Shown: positions 33,700 through 45,970, counted from the first letter of the stretch. The stretch is 64,000 nucleotides of DNA from Vitis vinifera (GCF_030704535.1 NC_081816.1:9102001-9166000); one strand, 5' to 3'. Numbers and translations: made by a program. Notes: generated by a model from the sequence alone, not told the origin.

Positions 33700-36095
33700 T
33701 CTCTTGCCAAAAGTATGCCCCATAATTACTCTACCAGTCCACTCCCGTATCCCATCAATACTATCATCAATTTAATTTTGCTGCCAGTCTCTGAGTTTTC
33801 ACTTTGTTGGGAGGTTGAAGGTGGCAGTGGTGATGCCTCAGAATTTCCACGCTTCTTTGACAAAGGGCTTCCATTTGATCCTGGGTTTTCCTTAAGTAAG
33901 TTGTTTGGAAATGTATGAAATTGATTACTTTGTGGTATAGGTGTCCTGAGATGATTCTGAGAAACATTGAATCAACTAAGGCTTTTCATCCTCACAAGTA
34001 CCCGAGGAATCTCTCTGGAGAGCTTTTCTTAAGAAAGATCCACTGCCTCTACTTCTATTAAACTATCCAACAATGTTGTGATGTGGCCTGTAAGACTGTT
34101 GCTGGAAAGGTTGAGCAATAGAAGCCTGTTAAGTTCCCAATGGAGGTTGGAATCTATTCTTTTAATTTGTTTCTTGAGAGATTGATTGTACTGAAGATAT
34201 TAGGGACCTTCATGTATAACCTCTGCATGCCTTTGGATGTTATCATCATGGAGTATGTGTAATTGCCAATGATCCTGAACCTTCAGCTAGGAAAATTCAT
34301 GCTTTTCTGCATATATGTGAAGCAATTTTCATCCAAAATATTCATAGCATCCCAAATTTGGAAGCATTCTCATGGAAAAATTACCTGTAAAATACATTGT
34401 AAGAGAGGTCAATGATGTGCAGCTCGGGAAAATTGATCTTGGTTTTAGGATTTCCTATAACACCATGCAATCTATTGAATCACAAGATGAGAACCTGTAA
34501 TTGTAGAAGAGATTGCAACCAAAAGGGGAAAGTGCCATTGATCCAATTGTTTCCAAGATTTAGGATCTTGAGCTCTGAACAATTGGCCAATGACCTTGGC
34601 ATCTGCTCTTCTAATTGATTTCCATTTTCTTCACTTAAGTTGTTGTTTAGTTGTCTTTAGCCTGTTTCCTGTGCCAAATGCTTGATGAATGGCTCCCTTG
34701 AAGTTACTGCTTTATAGATTCAGAACAGATAGATAATTGCTTACATTGATCCAACATCATGGCATCTTGCCACTCAAGGTGGTGTTGGACAAATCAAGAG
34801 CACTGCAGATTAGTGATGGAGTTTCATAGATTCAGAACAGACAGAGAATTGCTTATATTGATCAAACATCATGGCATCCTGCCACTCAAGGTGGTGTTGG
34901 ACAAATCTAGAGCACTTCAGATTAGTGGCGGAAGATTTCCAGTTAGTTTATTGCTCAGAACAAAATAATAAAAGGCGAAGGTGGTGGGAATGGGGGTGAT
35001 CCTTCCAGAAGATTAGAACTAAGGTCTAAAACTTTTAGACTAGGCCCCAGAAGGATAACAGGAGGTTGGTCAAAGCTGGTTAAGGAGTTGTAAAACTGAA
35101 AGAGTTTTTTTACCTGTCTTCCATATCCATATCAGAATTTGGCCATGAATTTTGTTGCGAGAACGTTCTAAATTTCAATTGATCTTGGTTCCTTTGGAAA
35201 TTTGGGAACTCACTTAAGTTGCATGAATCCAATCCTAAAATCTCAAACTTGGGAAGTGGAGCATTGACACTGATGTTGGTATGGAATGATAAATTGTTTT
35301 ATCGTCACTCAAGTGGAGCAAGATTTTGGAGTGAAGAAGCATGTCCAGCTCCAATGTGCCACTAAAGTTATTTGAACCTAGATGAAGCTCTTGAAGATTT
35401 ACTAGTTCAAATATTGAGCTTGGAATTGGACCGTGCTATTTATTATGCCCAAGATTTAAGAATTTTAATTGGGGATGTTCATGAACCAAGATGGATTTTT
35501 TTTAGTTGATTATATTCAGGTTTAAACCAGTTAGTTGGGTTAGGTTTGCAAGAGTGGGGATCTCGCCATTTATATAGTTTCGCTTTACGGATCAAACGAG
35601 TGAGGTGGGAAAGATTTGCCAAGGGAGAAGGAATCTGACCCCTAAAGACATGCCATCCAAAAGGGGAAAGTATCATTGATCTGATTGTCTCCAAGATTTA
35701 GGATTTTGAGCCCTTTATAATTGGTCAATGACCTTGGTATCTTTCTCTCTAATTGATTTTGACTGACATTAATAACCTCTTAAGTTGTTTGAGATGGTGT
35801 ATCTTTGAGGAATGTTACCATAAATGTTGTTGCTTTCCAGATTCAGCATAAACAAAGAATTGCTGAAGTTGGTCAAGCATTGGGGAATCATTCCACTCAA
35901 ATTGTTATACAATAGATGAAGTATCTCCAGAGAACTCATGTTGCAGGTCAGTTCTGGAATTTGACCACAAATTTTATTATTGGAAAGTGAAAGAACTCTA
36001 ACTCATCTTGGTTCTGCAGGAAATGGGGAAACTTGGTCAAGTTAACAAGAATTCAATCCTAAGATCTTGAGGCTTAGGAAGAGTAGCATTGGCAT
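33700..36095 (-). pseudogene. RLP block B, rearranged C-terminal part
   Basis: LRR and C-terminal RLP sequence in many frames, with no signal peptide or N-cap. Order on the minus strand is scrambled: mid LRRs run from 36095 to about 35660, then at about 35645 the sequence jumps back to an earlier LRR (FRGQIPSPLANLSHLTRL) and runs on to the C-terminus near 33.7 kb. The segment equivalent to the 'NQI.DTFPFWLG' LRR is present twice (about 34.54 and 35.67 kb). This fits an unequal exchange within the LRR block. Not functional. Confidence 0.82.
34711..34934 (-). repeat. 112-bp tandem duplication in RLP block B
   Basis: Two units with period 112 bp (ATAGATTCAG at 34714 and 34826) share most bases, including CATGGCATC and CACTCAAGGTGGTGTTGGAC. 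112 is not a multiple of three, so it also breaks frame. Confidence 0.85.
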
Positions 36096-36916
36096 TGGTG
36101 GTCCCGAGGAAGATTACTCTTTTCCTTAGTTGCTTCTTTATATATTTACTTTTATTTTACCTATCAAAAGAAAAAAAAAATTCATATTGTATATTGCTAG
36201 ATGAGAGACTAGCAATAAGACTTTGCCAAATGAAATTCGGTGTTAGCTACACACAACATACTATCGCTGGCATTTCTAACTTTTAATATCTGAGTCTCAT
36301 GATGTCTAAACAGCAGGAATCATGATTAGTTTTGAAACTGAGGACATTTTAGGCTAAAATTGTGTTTACAAAGAGGAAGCTTGACAATGTGGTTGAATCA
36401 CATGTCTGAAATAAAGACTTAAAAAACTTAGGCAGTTTTATCTGTAAAATTATTATATATTCCTGGTATACAGAGCTCAGTAAAATGAAACTCTTCTTTA
36501 ATTATACTGCTGGTCCTTTAAGTACTGTTTGTGATGGTATCAATGTTGTTGGTTGTTATTGAGGATTTAGCTTCATTGCACTACTGAAGTTTTAGCAGCA
36601 CCTTAATTGCTTTTTTCTGCTCTGGTTTCCCATAGCTGGTATTGCTTGTTTTTGCAGTCAATTGTATTGCTTTCTTGAGCATTGATATGTATTCATATTG
36701 ATGTTCATACTTTTTGCTACTTAGTAAAATTCATGTCTAAGCTTTTGGTGTCACAACAGCACATTACAACTAATACTTTAAAATGACAAGCTAGTTACAT
36801 TACTTCTTACATGCAAATCACCATAGCTTTTTAACCATTCCATATATATTAATACTAGTCCACTGCTTCTTCCACATTTCAAAGAAAGAAAAAGGGAACG
36901 AAACAATGTAGTCACA
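36096..36916. other. Spacer between RLP blocks B and C
   Basis: No gene. A LINE-like tail (TTACCTATCAAAAGAAAAAAAA) ends near 36178. About 36420-36700 matches the spacer left of block B, and 36530-36610 also matches 45650-45740. Confidence 0.5.
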
Positions 36917-39853
36917 CTAATTCAATTTCTCCCTTCTTGTTGCCTCCTTCCAAAAGTCTTCACAAACCTGAAGTTTCCTTGTGGTAAAGATGTATCCAAT
37001 AATCACTCCAAAGACTAGCCCACTTCCATATCCCATCAACACCACTTTCCTATCAAACCCGCTGGCAGGCTCCAGGTCTTGACCCTGTTCAGAGGTTGAT
37101 GGTTGTGGTGATGCTTGTTTAGGATTTCCACACAATCCTGGGTTTCCCTCATAGGAATCACTTTGAAATGTATCAAATTGTTTCCCTTGAGGTATGGGTC
37201 CTGTGAGATTATTGTGAGAAACATTGAAGAACCCAAGGAATGTCATCTCTGTTAGCTGCTGAGGGATCTCTCCTAAGAGGTTGTTTTGAGAAAGGTCCAG
37301 TGCCTCTAGCTCTGTTAAGTTTCTCAAGGATGTAGGGATGCGACCAGTGAGACTGTTGTAGGAAAAGTTGAGCAAATGAAGCCCCTTAAGGGTCCCAATG
37401 GAGGTTGGAATCTCTCCTTTGAATTTGTTGCTTGAGAAATCAATTGCTCTGAAGATACCAGGGATCTTTTCATACACCCTCTCCATGCCTTTGTTTGTCA
37501 TTGTCATTGAGTATGTGTAGTTGTCATATAACTTGTAAGTCTGGGTAGAAAAACCTGAACTTGCTTGCATATATGTGAAATTGTCTGCATCAATACTTTT
37601 CATGGCAATCCAATCTAGGAAGTACACTGATGGCAAATTACCCGAAAAACTGTTGTATGAGAGGTCAATGATGCGCAACTTGGGAAACTCAAAATTGGTT
37701 CTGGGTTTCCCTATTGCACCGTGGAATCTGTTAGATCGTAGAATGAGAACCTGTAACTCTGGAAGGGCTCCCAACCAGAAGGGAAAAGTATCACTGATCT
37801 GATTGTTTCCCAGGTTGAGACTCTCCAACACAGTACAGTTGGTCAATGATCTTGGCACTGGCCCCTCTAACAGATTTTGACTCAAATCAATCATCTTCAA
37901 TTTGCTTCCTACTTCAAAAGCTTGAGGAATGGCTCCATGAAAGTTGTTGCCTCATAGATTTAGTACAGATAGAGAGTTACTCAAGTTGCTCAAACATTCA
38001 GGAATCATGCCACTTAGGGTGTTATTGGATAAATCAAGCATGTGAAGAAGACTCAAGTTGCAGAGCAATGGTGGAATTTTCCCTGTGAATCTATTATTTT
38101 CCACAAAATAGGTAGAGATGGAAGACGGAGGAACAGGGAGTGATCCTTGCAGCATATTAGAACTAAGCTCCAGATATATTAGACTAACCCAGGGAAGGAC
38201 AACCATAGGCTGCTCAAAGCCTGTTAAGAAGTTGTGAGCAAGGTCCATAAGTGAAAGGGTTTCTTTACCTATGTTCCATATCCATTTCGGTATCTTCCCA
38301 TGAATTTTGTTGTTTGAGAGCTTTAACAGTTCCAATTCATCTTGGTTCCTCAGGAAATGAGGGAACTCGCCTAAGTTGCACGAAGCCAATCCTAAAACCT
38401 TAAACTTGGGACCAGTACCATTGCTACTGGTGTCAGTTCGTAACAATAACTTGTTATCTGATAAACCAAGTCGAGTAAGCTTCTTGAGCTTAAGAAGCAT
38501 GTCCAGCTCCAATATGCCAGTCAAGTCATTTGAACGTAGATAAAGAATTTCCAGATTTACTAGTTCAAATATTGAGCTTGGAATTGGACCATGTAAGTTG
38601 TTATACCCAAGAGCTAATGATGTCAATCGGGTCAAGTTCATGACCCAAGATGGAATTTTACCAGTTAGCTGATTAAACTCCAGGCTTAGATAATCCAGTT
38701 GTGTCAGGTTTGCAAGAAAAGGGGGGATCTCACCTTTCAAATTGATACTGTCAAGGCCCAGATGAGTGAGTTTTGTTAGCTTACCAATCCAATCCATGGC
38801 TTCACCACTGAAATTATTGGAAGATACTTCCAAGAACGTAAGTTGGGAAAGATTTGCCCAGAAAGAAGGGATTTGGCCCCCGAAAGAGTTACTGGAAAGG
38901 TCCAGATGGGTTAGCTGGGAAAGTTGACCAATTGAAGATGAAACCAAACCTGTGAAATGGCATGAGCTGATATCCAGTTCATTCAAGGAATCAAGGTTAT
39001 CAGCTGAAGCTGGGAGCCCCCCTGAGAAGCTTGTACCTGCGAGAGTCAACAACTTAAGGGGACTGGTTTCTTGAAATTCAGGCAAATAACCTGTCAGATC
39101 TGGATTGTTCCTCACACTGAGAAATTGTAGGCTTGGGAGCTGCAATATGTCTCTGGGGAATTCACCAGACAATCCACAATTTTCGAGAAACAGGGATGAC
39201 AGGGAAGAGTAATTTGCCAGGGTATCTGGTACTGGAGAAGAAATGTTCACTTGGCTGAGGTCAAGGTTCTTTAGGTGGATCAATTTCTGCACTAGATTTC
39301 TTAGGTCAGGTTTCTGGAGCTTCAATTGATTTTGTGAGAGATCAAGGAAAACCAGTTTGGACAGTGCTAAGACCTCAGATGGGATTTGGCCAGAGAATCT
39401 GGAAGAGGAGAGGTTTAGACTTCTTAGACTGGAAAGCTGGTCAACTCCAGATGGGATGTTAGAGTAATTGAAATCATTATCAGAGAGATCGAGACTTTGA
39501 AGATGCACAAGGAGGAAGAGGGTGCTGCTGGAGTTGATAGAACCATAGAGACAACTGCTGCCAAGGTCAAGGCCGATCACATGGCCAGTGTCCTTGTTGC
39601 ACTCAACCCCGTCCCATGAGCAGCAATCACTACCTTCTTCAGATTTCCAAGTTGCAACTTTTGGATAAGCAAAAGGATCATCAGAAGCATGCTGAGCAAT
39701 CACAAAGCTCTGCTTGAACTCAAGCAAGGCAGAGCTCTCATTATCATCACATTGTGGCTGCATAGAAGAGGTAGAGTTTGTCACCATCAGATGAAAACAT
39801 AAGAGTAAAATCAGCGAGTGCACCAGCATGAAGAGATACACAGATGACACCAT
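36917..39853 (-). pseudogene. RLP block C: full-length LRR receptor-like protein with one TGA
   Basis: The gene spans 979 codons in a single frame with no indel; the only break is TGA at 37952-37954. It starts at ATG 39851-39853 with a signal peptide (to about residue 30), then an LRR N-cap (CDDNESSALLEFKQS, DCCSWDGVEC), about 29 LRRs of the extracellular plant type (GxIP), a non-LRR island before the last repeats (DWIAMKSIDADNFTYMQ), an LRR C-cap (NPGLCG), a transmembrane segment (VVLMGYGSGLVFGVIIGYIF) and a short basic tail without kinase. Related copies E and H have Arg or Gly at the stop position; CGA to TGA would be one transition. The product is of the Cf/Ve/RLP12 group, which signals through co-receptor kinases. 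It may be a recent pseudogene, a null allele, or a sequence error. Confidence 0.92.
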
Positions 39854-40371
39854 AATCTCTAATTTACTTTAGCACTCTTGGATAAGAAAGAACTTGTAAT
39901 TCAAGTCTTATGCAAGGTTCTGGCTGACGTTGAGTCTAGCTCTCCTTCACATGTTTTCAACAAATTTAAGAAAAGGACAAAGAAGTTGATGGATCACTGT
40001 AGAGTTTCTAGTGCCAAAAGTCAAGATACATGCAAAAGACTTTTGCAGAGCGGCAAAGTGATGAAAGAAAGAAATAATGGTGAAAAGAAGTGATAAAACT
40101 GTGATCTACAGTTATGGGTTGATTACAATCCACAAGCTAGTTGTACTGGTGCTTAAATATAAACCACCCAAGCTTCTTTACATCCTACAGAGTTGTGCTA
40201 ACTCATCCCACTTACCCAACAAAACCACAAGTTAAAAACCAACGAGAAGGGCCAAAAAATGAAGAAGAAATAATACAATAATACAAAATAGATACATACA
40301 TCTAAATTGTGTTTGCATACATTCAATCTCTATTTCCCCGTCTGTTCTTCTTTCTACATTTTCGTTGTTGT
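39854..40371. other. Spacer between RLP blocks C and D
   Basis: No gene. Phrases such as CAAAAGACTTTTGCAGA and GGTTGATTACAATCCACAA match 57.9-58.0 kb and 63.9 kb, so the spacer is part of the repeated unit. Confidence 0.55.
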
Positions 40372-41249
40372 CTACCAAAAGTCCAAATGGGTTAGTTGGG
40401 TAAGGCTGCCCAAGGGAGGTGGGATTTGACTCGTAGAATGGTTGTTATGAAGGTCTAGATAGGATAGCTGGGTAATGTAACCAAGTAAAGTTGGAGCAAA
40501 CCCTGTGAGATTGCATGAGCTCAAATCCAATTGAATTACGGAACCAAGGGTCCCAATTGAAGCAGGTAGCTCACCAGAAAAACTTGTACCAGCAAGATAC
40601 AAATTTTTTAGGGGACCGGTTTCTTGAAATTCAGGCAAATAACCAGTTAGGTGTGGATTGTATCTCAAACTAAGAAACTGTAGGCTTGGTAGCCTAAAAA
40701 TGTCTATGGGGAATTCACCATGCAGCCTACATCTTCTCAAAAGGAGCGATATCGAAGAAGATAAATTTGCCAGGGTCTCAGGAATTGTAGAAGAAATGTA
40801 TTTTTAGGTGGCAAAATTCTGAACCAGATCTCTCAGACCGGGCTTTTGAAGCTGCAACATTGGATTTAGCGTGAGATCAAGGACAGCCAATTTCAAAAAG
40901 TGTAGTAGGCTGTTGGAGGAGTTGATAGTACCATAGAGACAACTGCCACCAAGGTTAAGACCAATCACATGACCAGTATCAATGTCACACTCAACCCCAT
41001 CCCATGAGCAGCAATCCCTACCTTCTCCTGGGGGCGTGCCACTTTGCAACTTTTGGATAAACAGAAGGATCAACAGAAGCATCCTCATCAATCAAGAAGC
41101 TTTGCTTGAACTCAAGCAGAGTGGAGCTCTGACTAGCATGGCATAGTGACTGGTGCATGGAAGAGGACGAGTTAGCCACCATTGGTTGGAGACATAAGAA
41201 TAAAATGAGAGAGCGCATAAACATGAAAAGATACAAAGATGACTCCCAT
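40372..41249 (-). pseudogene. RLP block D: N-terminal fragment
   Basis: ATG at 41247-41249, but an extra base right after it puts the signal-peptide codons (YLFMFMRSLILFLCL) in another frame. N-cap sequence (DCCSWDGVECDIDTGHVIGL) and LRRs follow in two further frames, ending with LTHLDF at 40372. Several early LRRs are missing. At 40377-40384 the LRR codons join directly to the CTACCAAAAGTC sequence that in other copies is near the stop codon, so the C-terminal two-thirds is deleted. Confidence 0.88.
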
Positions 41250-41439
41250 CTTCTCTGTCTTTACCACGCTCGTGGATGGAATAACGTGTGCCTGATGGGG
41301 GGTCTTATAACCAGGATCCCAAGTCCTGTGGAGACAGAACTGGAACAGTTAAAAGTCACCCTCAAGTTGCAGTGATAGCAACCCAATATGGGCATATGAT
41401 TCCACCTGTCCTTGACACAACCAGATGGGTTTAGTTCAC

Positions 41440-42110
41440 AACCATATACTTAGGTCAGGATTTTGAAGCTGCAACACGGGGTTCGATCAAGGAAAGCCAA
41501 TTTAGATGGGATTATCAGGGTGTTTGGCAAATTTTAATGACTTAACATGATTTAATAATTTAACTTTTAGTAAAGTAACTTAAACATTATAGCTTAAAAC
41601 AATTTTTAACTTTAAGTATTAAGTCAAAATAATTAACTTAATTTTAATATCAATTTTTTTTTTTGTTTTGTTTGCCCACACTAATGGTAATATATTTTAA
41701 AATTATGATTTTACATTCATGATTCATTTTTATAATAAATATTTTATAATTATATTATATATTTACAATACTTTAAATATAGATGTTTTACAAATAAATT
41801 TATTATTTAAAATTAATGAAAATAAATATAAGTTAAAATCAATGAGGATAAATATGTCAATTTGATAATTTAGAATAAATTTTAAGTTAATTTTAATAAA
41901 CAATCTTAATACTTTAAAGAAAAAATAAATAATAAATTTTAAATTAACAATTTAAGAATAATTTAACTTAAATACAACTTAAATTATTAAGTAATAAATA
42001 TTAAGTTTTATCAAATACGACTTTTAAGAGGATGTGGCTGAAGAATTGGGAAGAAGTTACTACTCAGCCCTAAAGCTGGCTGATTCCATGTGGGATCTCA
42101 AAGTATTGGT
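41440..42110 (-). pseudogene. RLP block D': small LRR fragment split by a MITE
   Basis: 41450-41515 matches the 'LDLSxNPMLQLQxPxL' LRR codons of the other copies (CTGCAACACGGGGTTCGATC, AAGGAAAGCCAATTTAGATG). 42050-42105 matches the next upstream codons (CTACTCAGCCCTAAAGCTGG, CATGTGGGATCTC). The AT-rich MITE lies between. Confidence 0.7.
41518..42022. mobile_element. AT-rich MITE with imperfect terminal inverted repeats
   Basis: About 505 bp, non-coding, over 80% A+T. The left end GTGTTTGGCAAATTTTAATG and the inverse of the right end CGTATTTGATAAAACTTAAT are similar for about 45 bp. The GTGTTTGG-type end is common in plant hAT MITEs. No 8-bp target duplication was identified, so ends are approximate. 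Confidence 0.65.
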
Positions 42111-42646
42111 GGTACTGAGGAAGAGAATAATTATAACTTCTAAGGTTGATGCAGATGAGCCCTAGGCATATTTTTACTCAGCAAACTACCCTAAGGTTTG
42201 CAAGTAGAACAGCCTAAAGGGACTTGGACTGCTGCTCAACTTCCCATAAAATAGCTTTAACTCCAATAGAAGGCAGCTATCATTTTGCCTTTTTCATTTT
42301 TGAGGTACAAAGACCAATCTAATAGATGCAAGCCAGCTAGTTACGTCACTTCTAACATATAAATTACTGAAGTTCATATTAATGTGCACAACTTGATAAA
42401 AGAAGGAAATGATGATAAAAGAACTCATAAGACTGAACAACATTCAGTTTGTAGTTCAATATTATAAGCCATGAGTATATACATGCTACATGACCTCAGT
42501 CCACTCACCGATGAAAAGTGAAACAAAAGTTCAAAACACCACGACATAGTAAGAAAAGGAAGAGAAAAAAGGAAATATGAAACCCAACAATGGAAGGAAT
42601 ATACATAGATCAAGAGACCTTTCAAGGAAATTGTGGTTGGATAAAC
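42111..42646. other. Spacer between RLP fragments D' and E
   Basis: No gene recognised. Part resembles other RLP 3' flanks (CTAGTTACGTCACTTCTAAC, compare 36.79 kb). Confidence 0.5.
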
Positions 42647-44817
42647 TCAGCCTCTATGCCCTCTTTTTGCCTTCCTTCTCCATTTTGGTTGCCTCCTTCC
42701 GAAGGTTTCCACAAACCACTCATGTTTCCATGAGGTCAAGATGTACCCAACAGAAACTCCAATTATTAGCCCACTTCCGTATCCCATTAATACAATTTTC
42801 CAATCAAATTCACTTGCTGAACTTTGTTGAGGGATTGATGGAGCTGGTGGTGAAGCCTCAGAATTTCCACATGCCCTTGACAAAGGACTTCCACACAATC
42901 CTAGGTTCCCATCAAATGAAGTATTTGGAAATGTTGCAAATTGTTTTCCTTGTGGTATAGGCCCTGTGAGATGATTATGAGACACATTGAAGAATTCAAG
43001 GAAAGTGAGCTGCACTAGCTGCTGAGGTATCTCTCTTGATAGCTTGTTCTGAGAAAGGTCCAAGGCCTCCAGCAGGGTCAAGTTTGCTAAGGAGGCAGGG
43101 ATGGGGCCTGTAAGAGCATTATTGGAAAGATTAAGTGCTTGAAGCCCCTTGGGATTCCCAATGGATTCAGGAATCTCTCCATAGAATTTGTTGCTTGAAA
43201 GATCAATGATTGTTAAGATGTCAGGGATCTTCTTATATTCCCTTGTCATGCCCTTGTTCATCATTGTCATTGAGATCGAGTAAGGGTCTTTCCATGAATA
43301 TTGTGGGACTTCAAATTCCAGATCTGCTTGGATATAGGTCAAATTATCTGCATCCACAATTTTCATGGCATCCCAATTTTGGAAGTATTCTGAAGGCATA
43401 TTACCTGTAAAACCATTGTAAGAGAGGTCAATGATGCGCAGCTTGGAAAACTGAAAATTGGTTTTGGGTCTCCCTATTGCACCATGAAATAGGTTGGATC
43501 TCAAAATGAGAACCTGTAACCTCGGAAGAGAGCCCAACGAGAAAGGGAAAATATCATTGATCAGATTGGTTCCGAGAACAAGCTCCTCAAGCATCATGCA
43601 ATTGGCCAATGATCCCGGTATTTTCCCTTGTAGTTGATTCTCACTTAAGTCAATCATCCTCAAATTGCTTGTTTCGGTGCATGTTTGAGGAATGGAGCCA
43701 TGCAAGCGGTTGCCTCTGAGATTGAGTATAGACGAGGAAGAGCTAAGGTTGGTCAAGCATTGGGGTATCCTGCCACTTAAGCTGTTACCAGACAAATCAA
43801 GCAAACTGAGGGAACTCATGTTGCAGATCAAAGGTGGAATTTGTCCAGACAGTTTATTTACAGAGACTGAATAGTCAAAGGTTGATGGTGGAGGAACTGG
43901 GAGTGACCCTTGCAACATGTTAGAACTGAGGTCTAAATGTGCATCCTGGACCATGGAAGAACACCTGGAAGTTGTTCAAAGCCTGTAAGGAAATTACCAG
44001 AAAGTAGTAGAGTCACTAGGGTTTCTTTGCTTATGTTCCACATCCAGCCTGGAATTGGACCATGAATTTTGTTATTAGAAAGGCATAACACCTCCAATTT
44101 ATCTTGGTTCTGCAGAAACTCAGGAATCTTGGTTAGGTTGCATGCATCCAATCCTAAGCATGCTGAGTTTAGGGAGAGTAACATTGGTATCGTTGTAACC
44201 AAGCAATGATAACATGTTTGATAATTGGAGATAAGTGAGATTTTTGAGCTTCTTTAACATGTTGAGGTCGACCGTCCCATTCAAGTAATTTCCTCGTAGA
44301 GAAAGATAGCGAAGATTTACTAGTTCAACTAATGAACTTGGGATTGGACCAGAGAATCCAGAATAAGAGAGATTGAGACTTCTCAGCCTCGAAAGCTGAC
44401 CAACTCCACATGGGATCTGAGAGTGATTGAAATAATTGTCAGAGAGGTCAAGCCTTTGAAGATGAACAAGACTGAAGAGGCTGCTGCTGGAGTTGATGGA
44501 ACCATAGAGATGACTACTGGCAAGGAGAAGGCCGATAACATGACCAGTCTCCCTGTTACACTCAAACCATCCCATGAGCAGCAATTACTTCCTTCTCCAT
44601 GGGATTTCCACATGGAAACTTTCGAATAAGCAGAAGGATCATAAGAAGCATGCTCATCAGTCAAAAAGCTTTGCTTGAACTGAAGCAAGGCTGAGCTCTC
44701 ACTATCATGGCACAGTGGCTGCTGCATAGATGAGGAAGAGTTAGTCACCATTAGATAAAAAGACGAGAATAAAAGGAGAAAACGCATCACGATGAAGAGA
44801 TACAAAATTGACCCCAT
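42647..44817 (-). pseudogene. RLP block E: internally deleted, three frameshifts
   Basis: ATG at 44815-44817, signal peptide, N-cap (CHDSESSALLQFKQSFLTDE, CCSWDG). A one-base loss near 44566 shifts frame inside the cap; further shifts occur near 44160 and 43945. The C-terminal 435 codons (43954-42647) are open: LRRs, island, C-cap (NLGLCGSPL), transmembrane segment (IVLMGYGSGLIIGVSVGYIL) and basic tail. The first LRR (SGFSGPIPSSL) joins directly to a late LRR (VELVNLRYLSLRGNYLNGTV), so about ten repeats are missing compared with C. The repeat phase is kept, indicating recombination between homologous LRRs. Confidence 0.9.
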
Positions 44818-45234
44818 AATTCAATTCAGTCACTTTACCGGTACTCTTGATTAAAGTAGGAATCGGATAATGAGCTTTTATAGATAGGAGAAAGTCCTGT
44901 GTAATGGTTTCCGGAAGTGATGAAGAACGCCTTGTTATGCCATACGTGTCCGTCAAGTCATTAGTGGAGCTTGAAGGCAAATTTCAAATCCTAAATAAAT
45001 AAATAAAAAGCTCATTTGCAGAAGAGGCATAGTAACATTTCAAGTAGTCTCTGCAAAATGGCGGAGTCAAGCTCACTTTTTTTCCAAGCTCAGGTGGCAG
45101 ACATGAAGAGACTGGCCAAAGAATTCTTCCAATGGACAGAAGAACCGTGTTTGAAGGTCTAATGGGGAAAGAGAAAATCCTGTTTGGAGTCATTTATCAA
45201 CCGTTATCATCTTCAAATACAAGACATTCAACTG
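44818..45234. other. Spacer between RLP blocks E and F
   Basis: No gene. 44916-44990 matches 63104-63190 (CCTTGTTATGCCATAC, GTCTTTAGTGGAGC versus GTCATTAGTGGAGC), and 45095-45190 matches 57395-57490. Confidence 0.55.
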
Positions 45235-45600
45235 CGTACCAAATAGGTATTGGAATCTCTCCTTTGAATTTGTTGCTTGATAGATCAATTGCTCTGAAGA
45301 TACCAGGGATCTTATTGAACACCCTCTCCATGCCTTTGTCATTGTCATCGAGTATGTGTAATTGTCAGATAACCTGAATTGCTGTATAGAAAGATCTGTG
45401 CTTGCTTGTTTGTATGTCAACTTGTTGACATCAACAGCAACTTTCATGCAATCCAAATTTTTATCAGATAAGCCTGTTAGCTTTTTGAGCTTAAGAAACA
45501 TATGCCCAGCTCCAATATGCCATTCAAGTCATTTGAAAGTAGAATAAGAGTTTCGAGGTTTCTGAGGTCGGGTTTTTGGAGCTCCATTGAGTTCAATCAT
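45235..45600 (-). pseudogene. RLP block F: scrambled fragment
   Basis: Short pieces of RLP sequence joined out of normal spacing: island/SMTMT segment (45300-45430), an LRR piece (LKLKKLTGLSDKN) and an 'LRNL' piece near 45570. In intact copies these lie hundreds of codons apart. It is a deletion remnant. Confidence 0.75.
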
Positions 45601-45965
45601 AAGAAACACAACGCGTCTGTAGGAAATTTAATCTTCATTTTCTTTTGTGTGCAGTGGTCGGTGTTGATGTAATTGTTTGTTATTCGAGATTTGACATCTC
45701 TGCACTGCTGAGATTTTTGCAGCACCTCAATTGCCTCTTTGTCGCAAGATTTTTAGGTGAGAAGATAGAGATGGAGGGTGTTTTGGAGCAAGTCAAATTT
45801 GAAGAAAAGAGACGAAGTAGAAACACGCAAGTTTGTCACAAATTGTTACATAACAAAGACTAGCAAGTCACATTTACTACCTATAGGCAAATCATCAAAG
45901 CTCTCTACATACAATATACTTACCCACACTTCATAAAGAAATTATATAGGAAATCACAACAATAC
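45601..45965. other. Spacer left of the gypsy element
   Basis: No gene. 45650-45740 matches the spacer at 36530-36610 and is followed by sequence like other RLP 3' flanks. It was contiguous with 56056 before the retrotransposon inserted. Confidence 0.5.
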
Positions 45966-45970
45966 ACTAT
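45966..45970. repeat. Target-site duplication, left copy
   Basis: ACTAT directly before the 5' LTR, matched by ACTAT at 56051-56055. Five bases is the normal duplication of Ty3/gypsy integrases. Confidence 0.9.
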
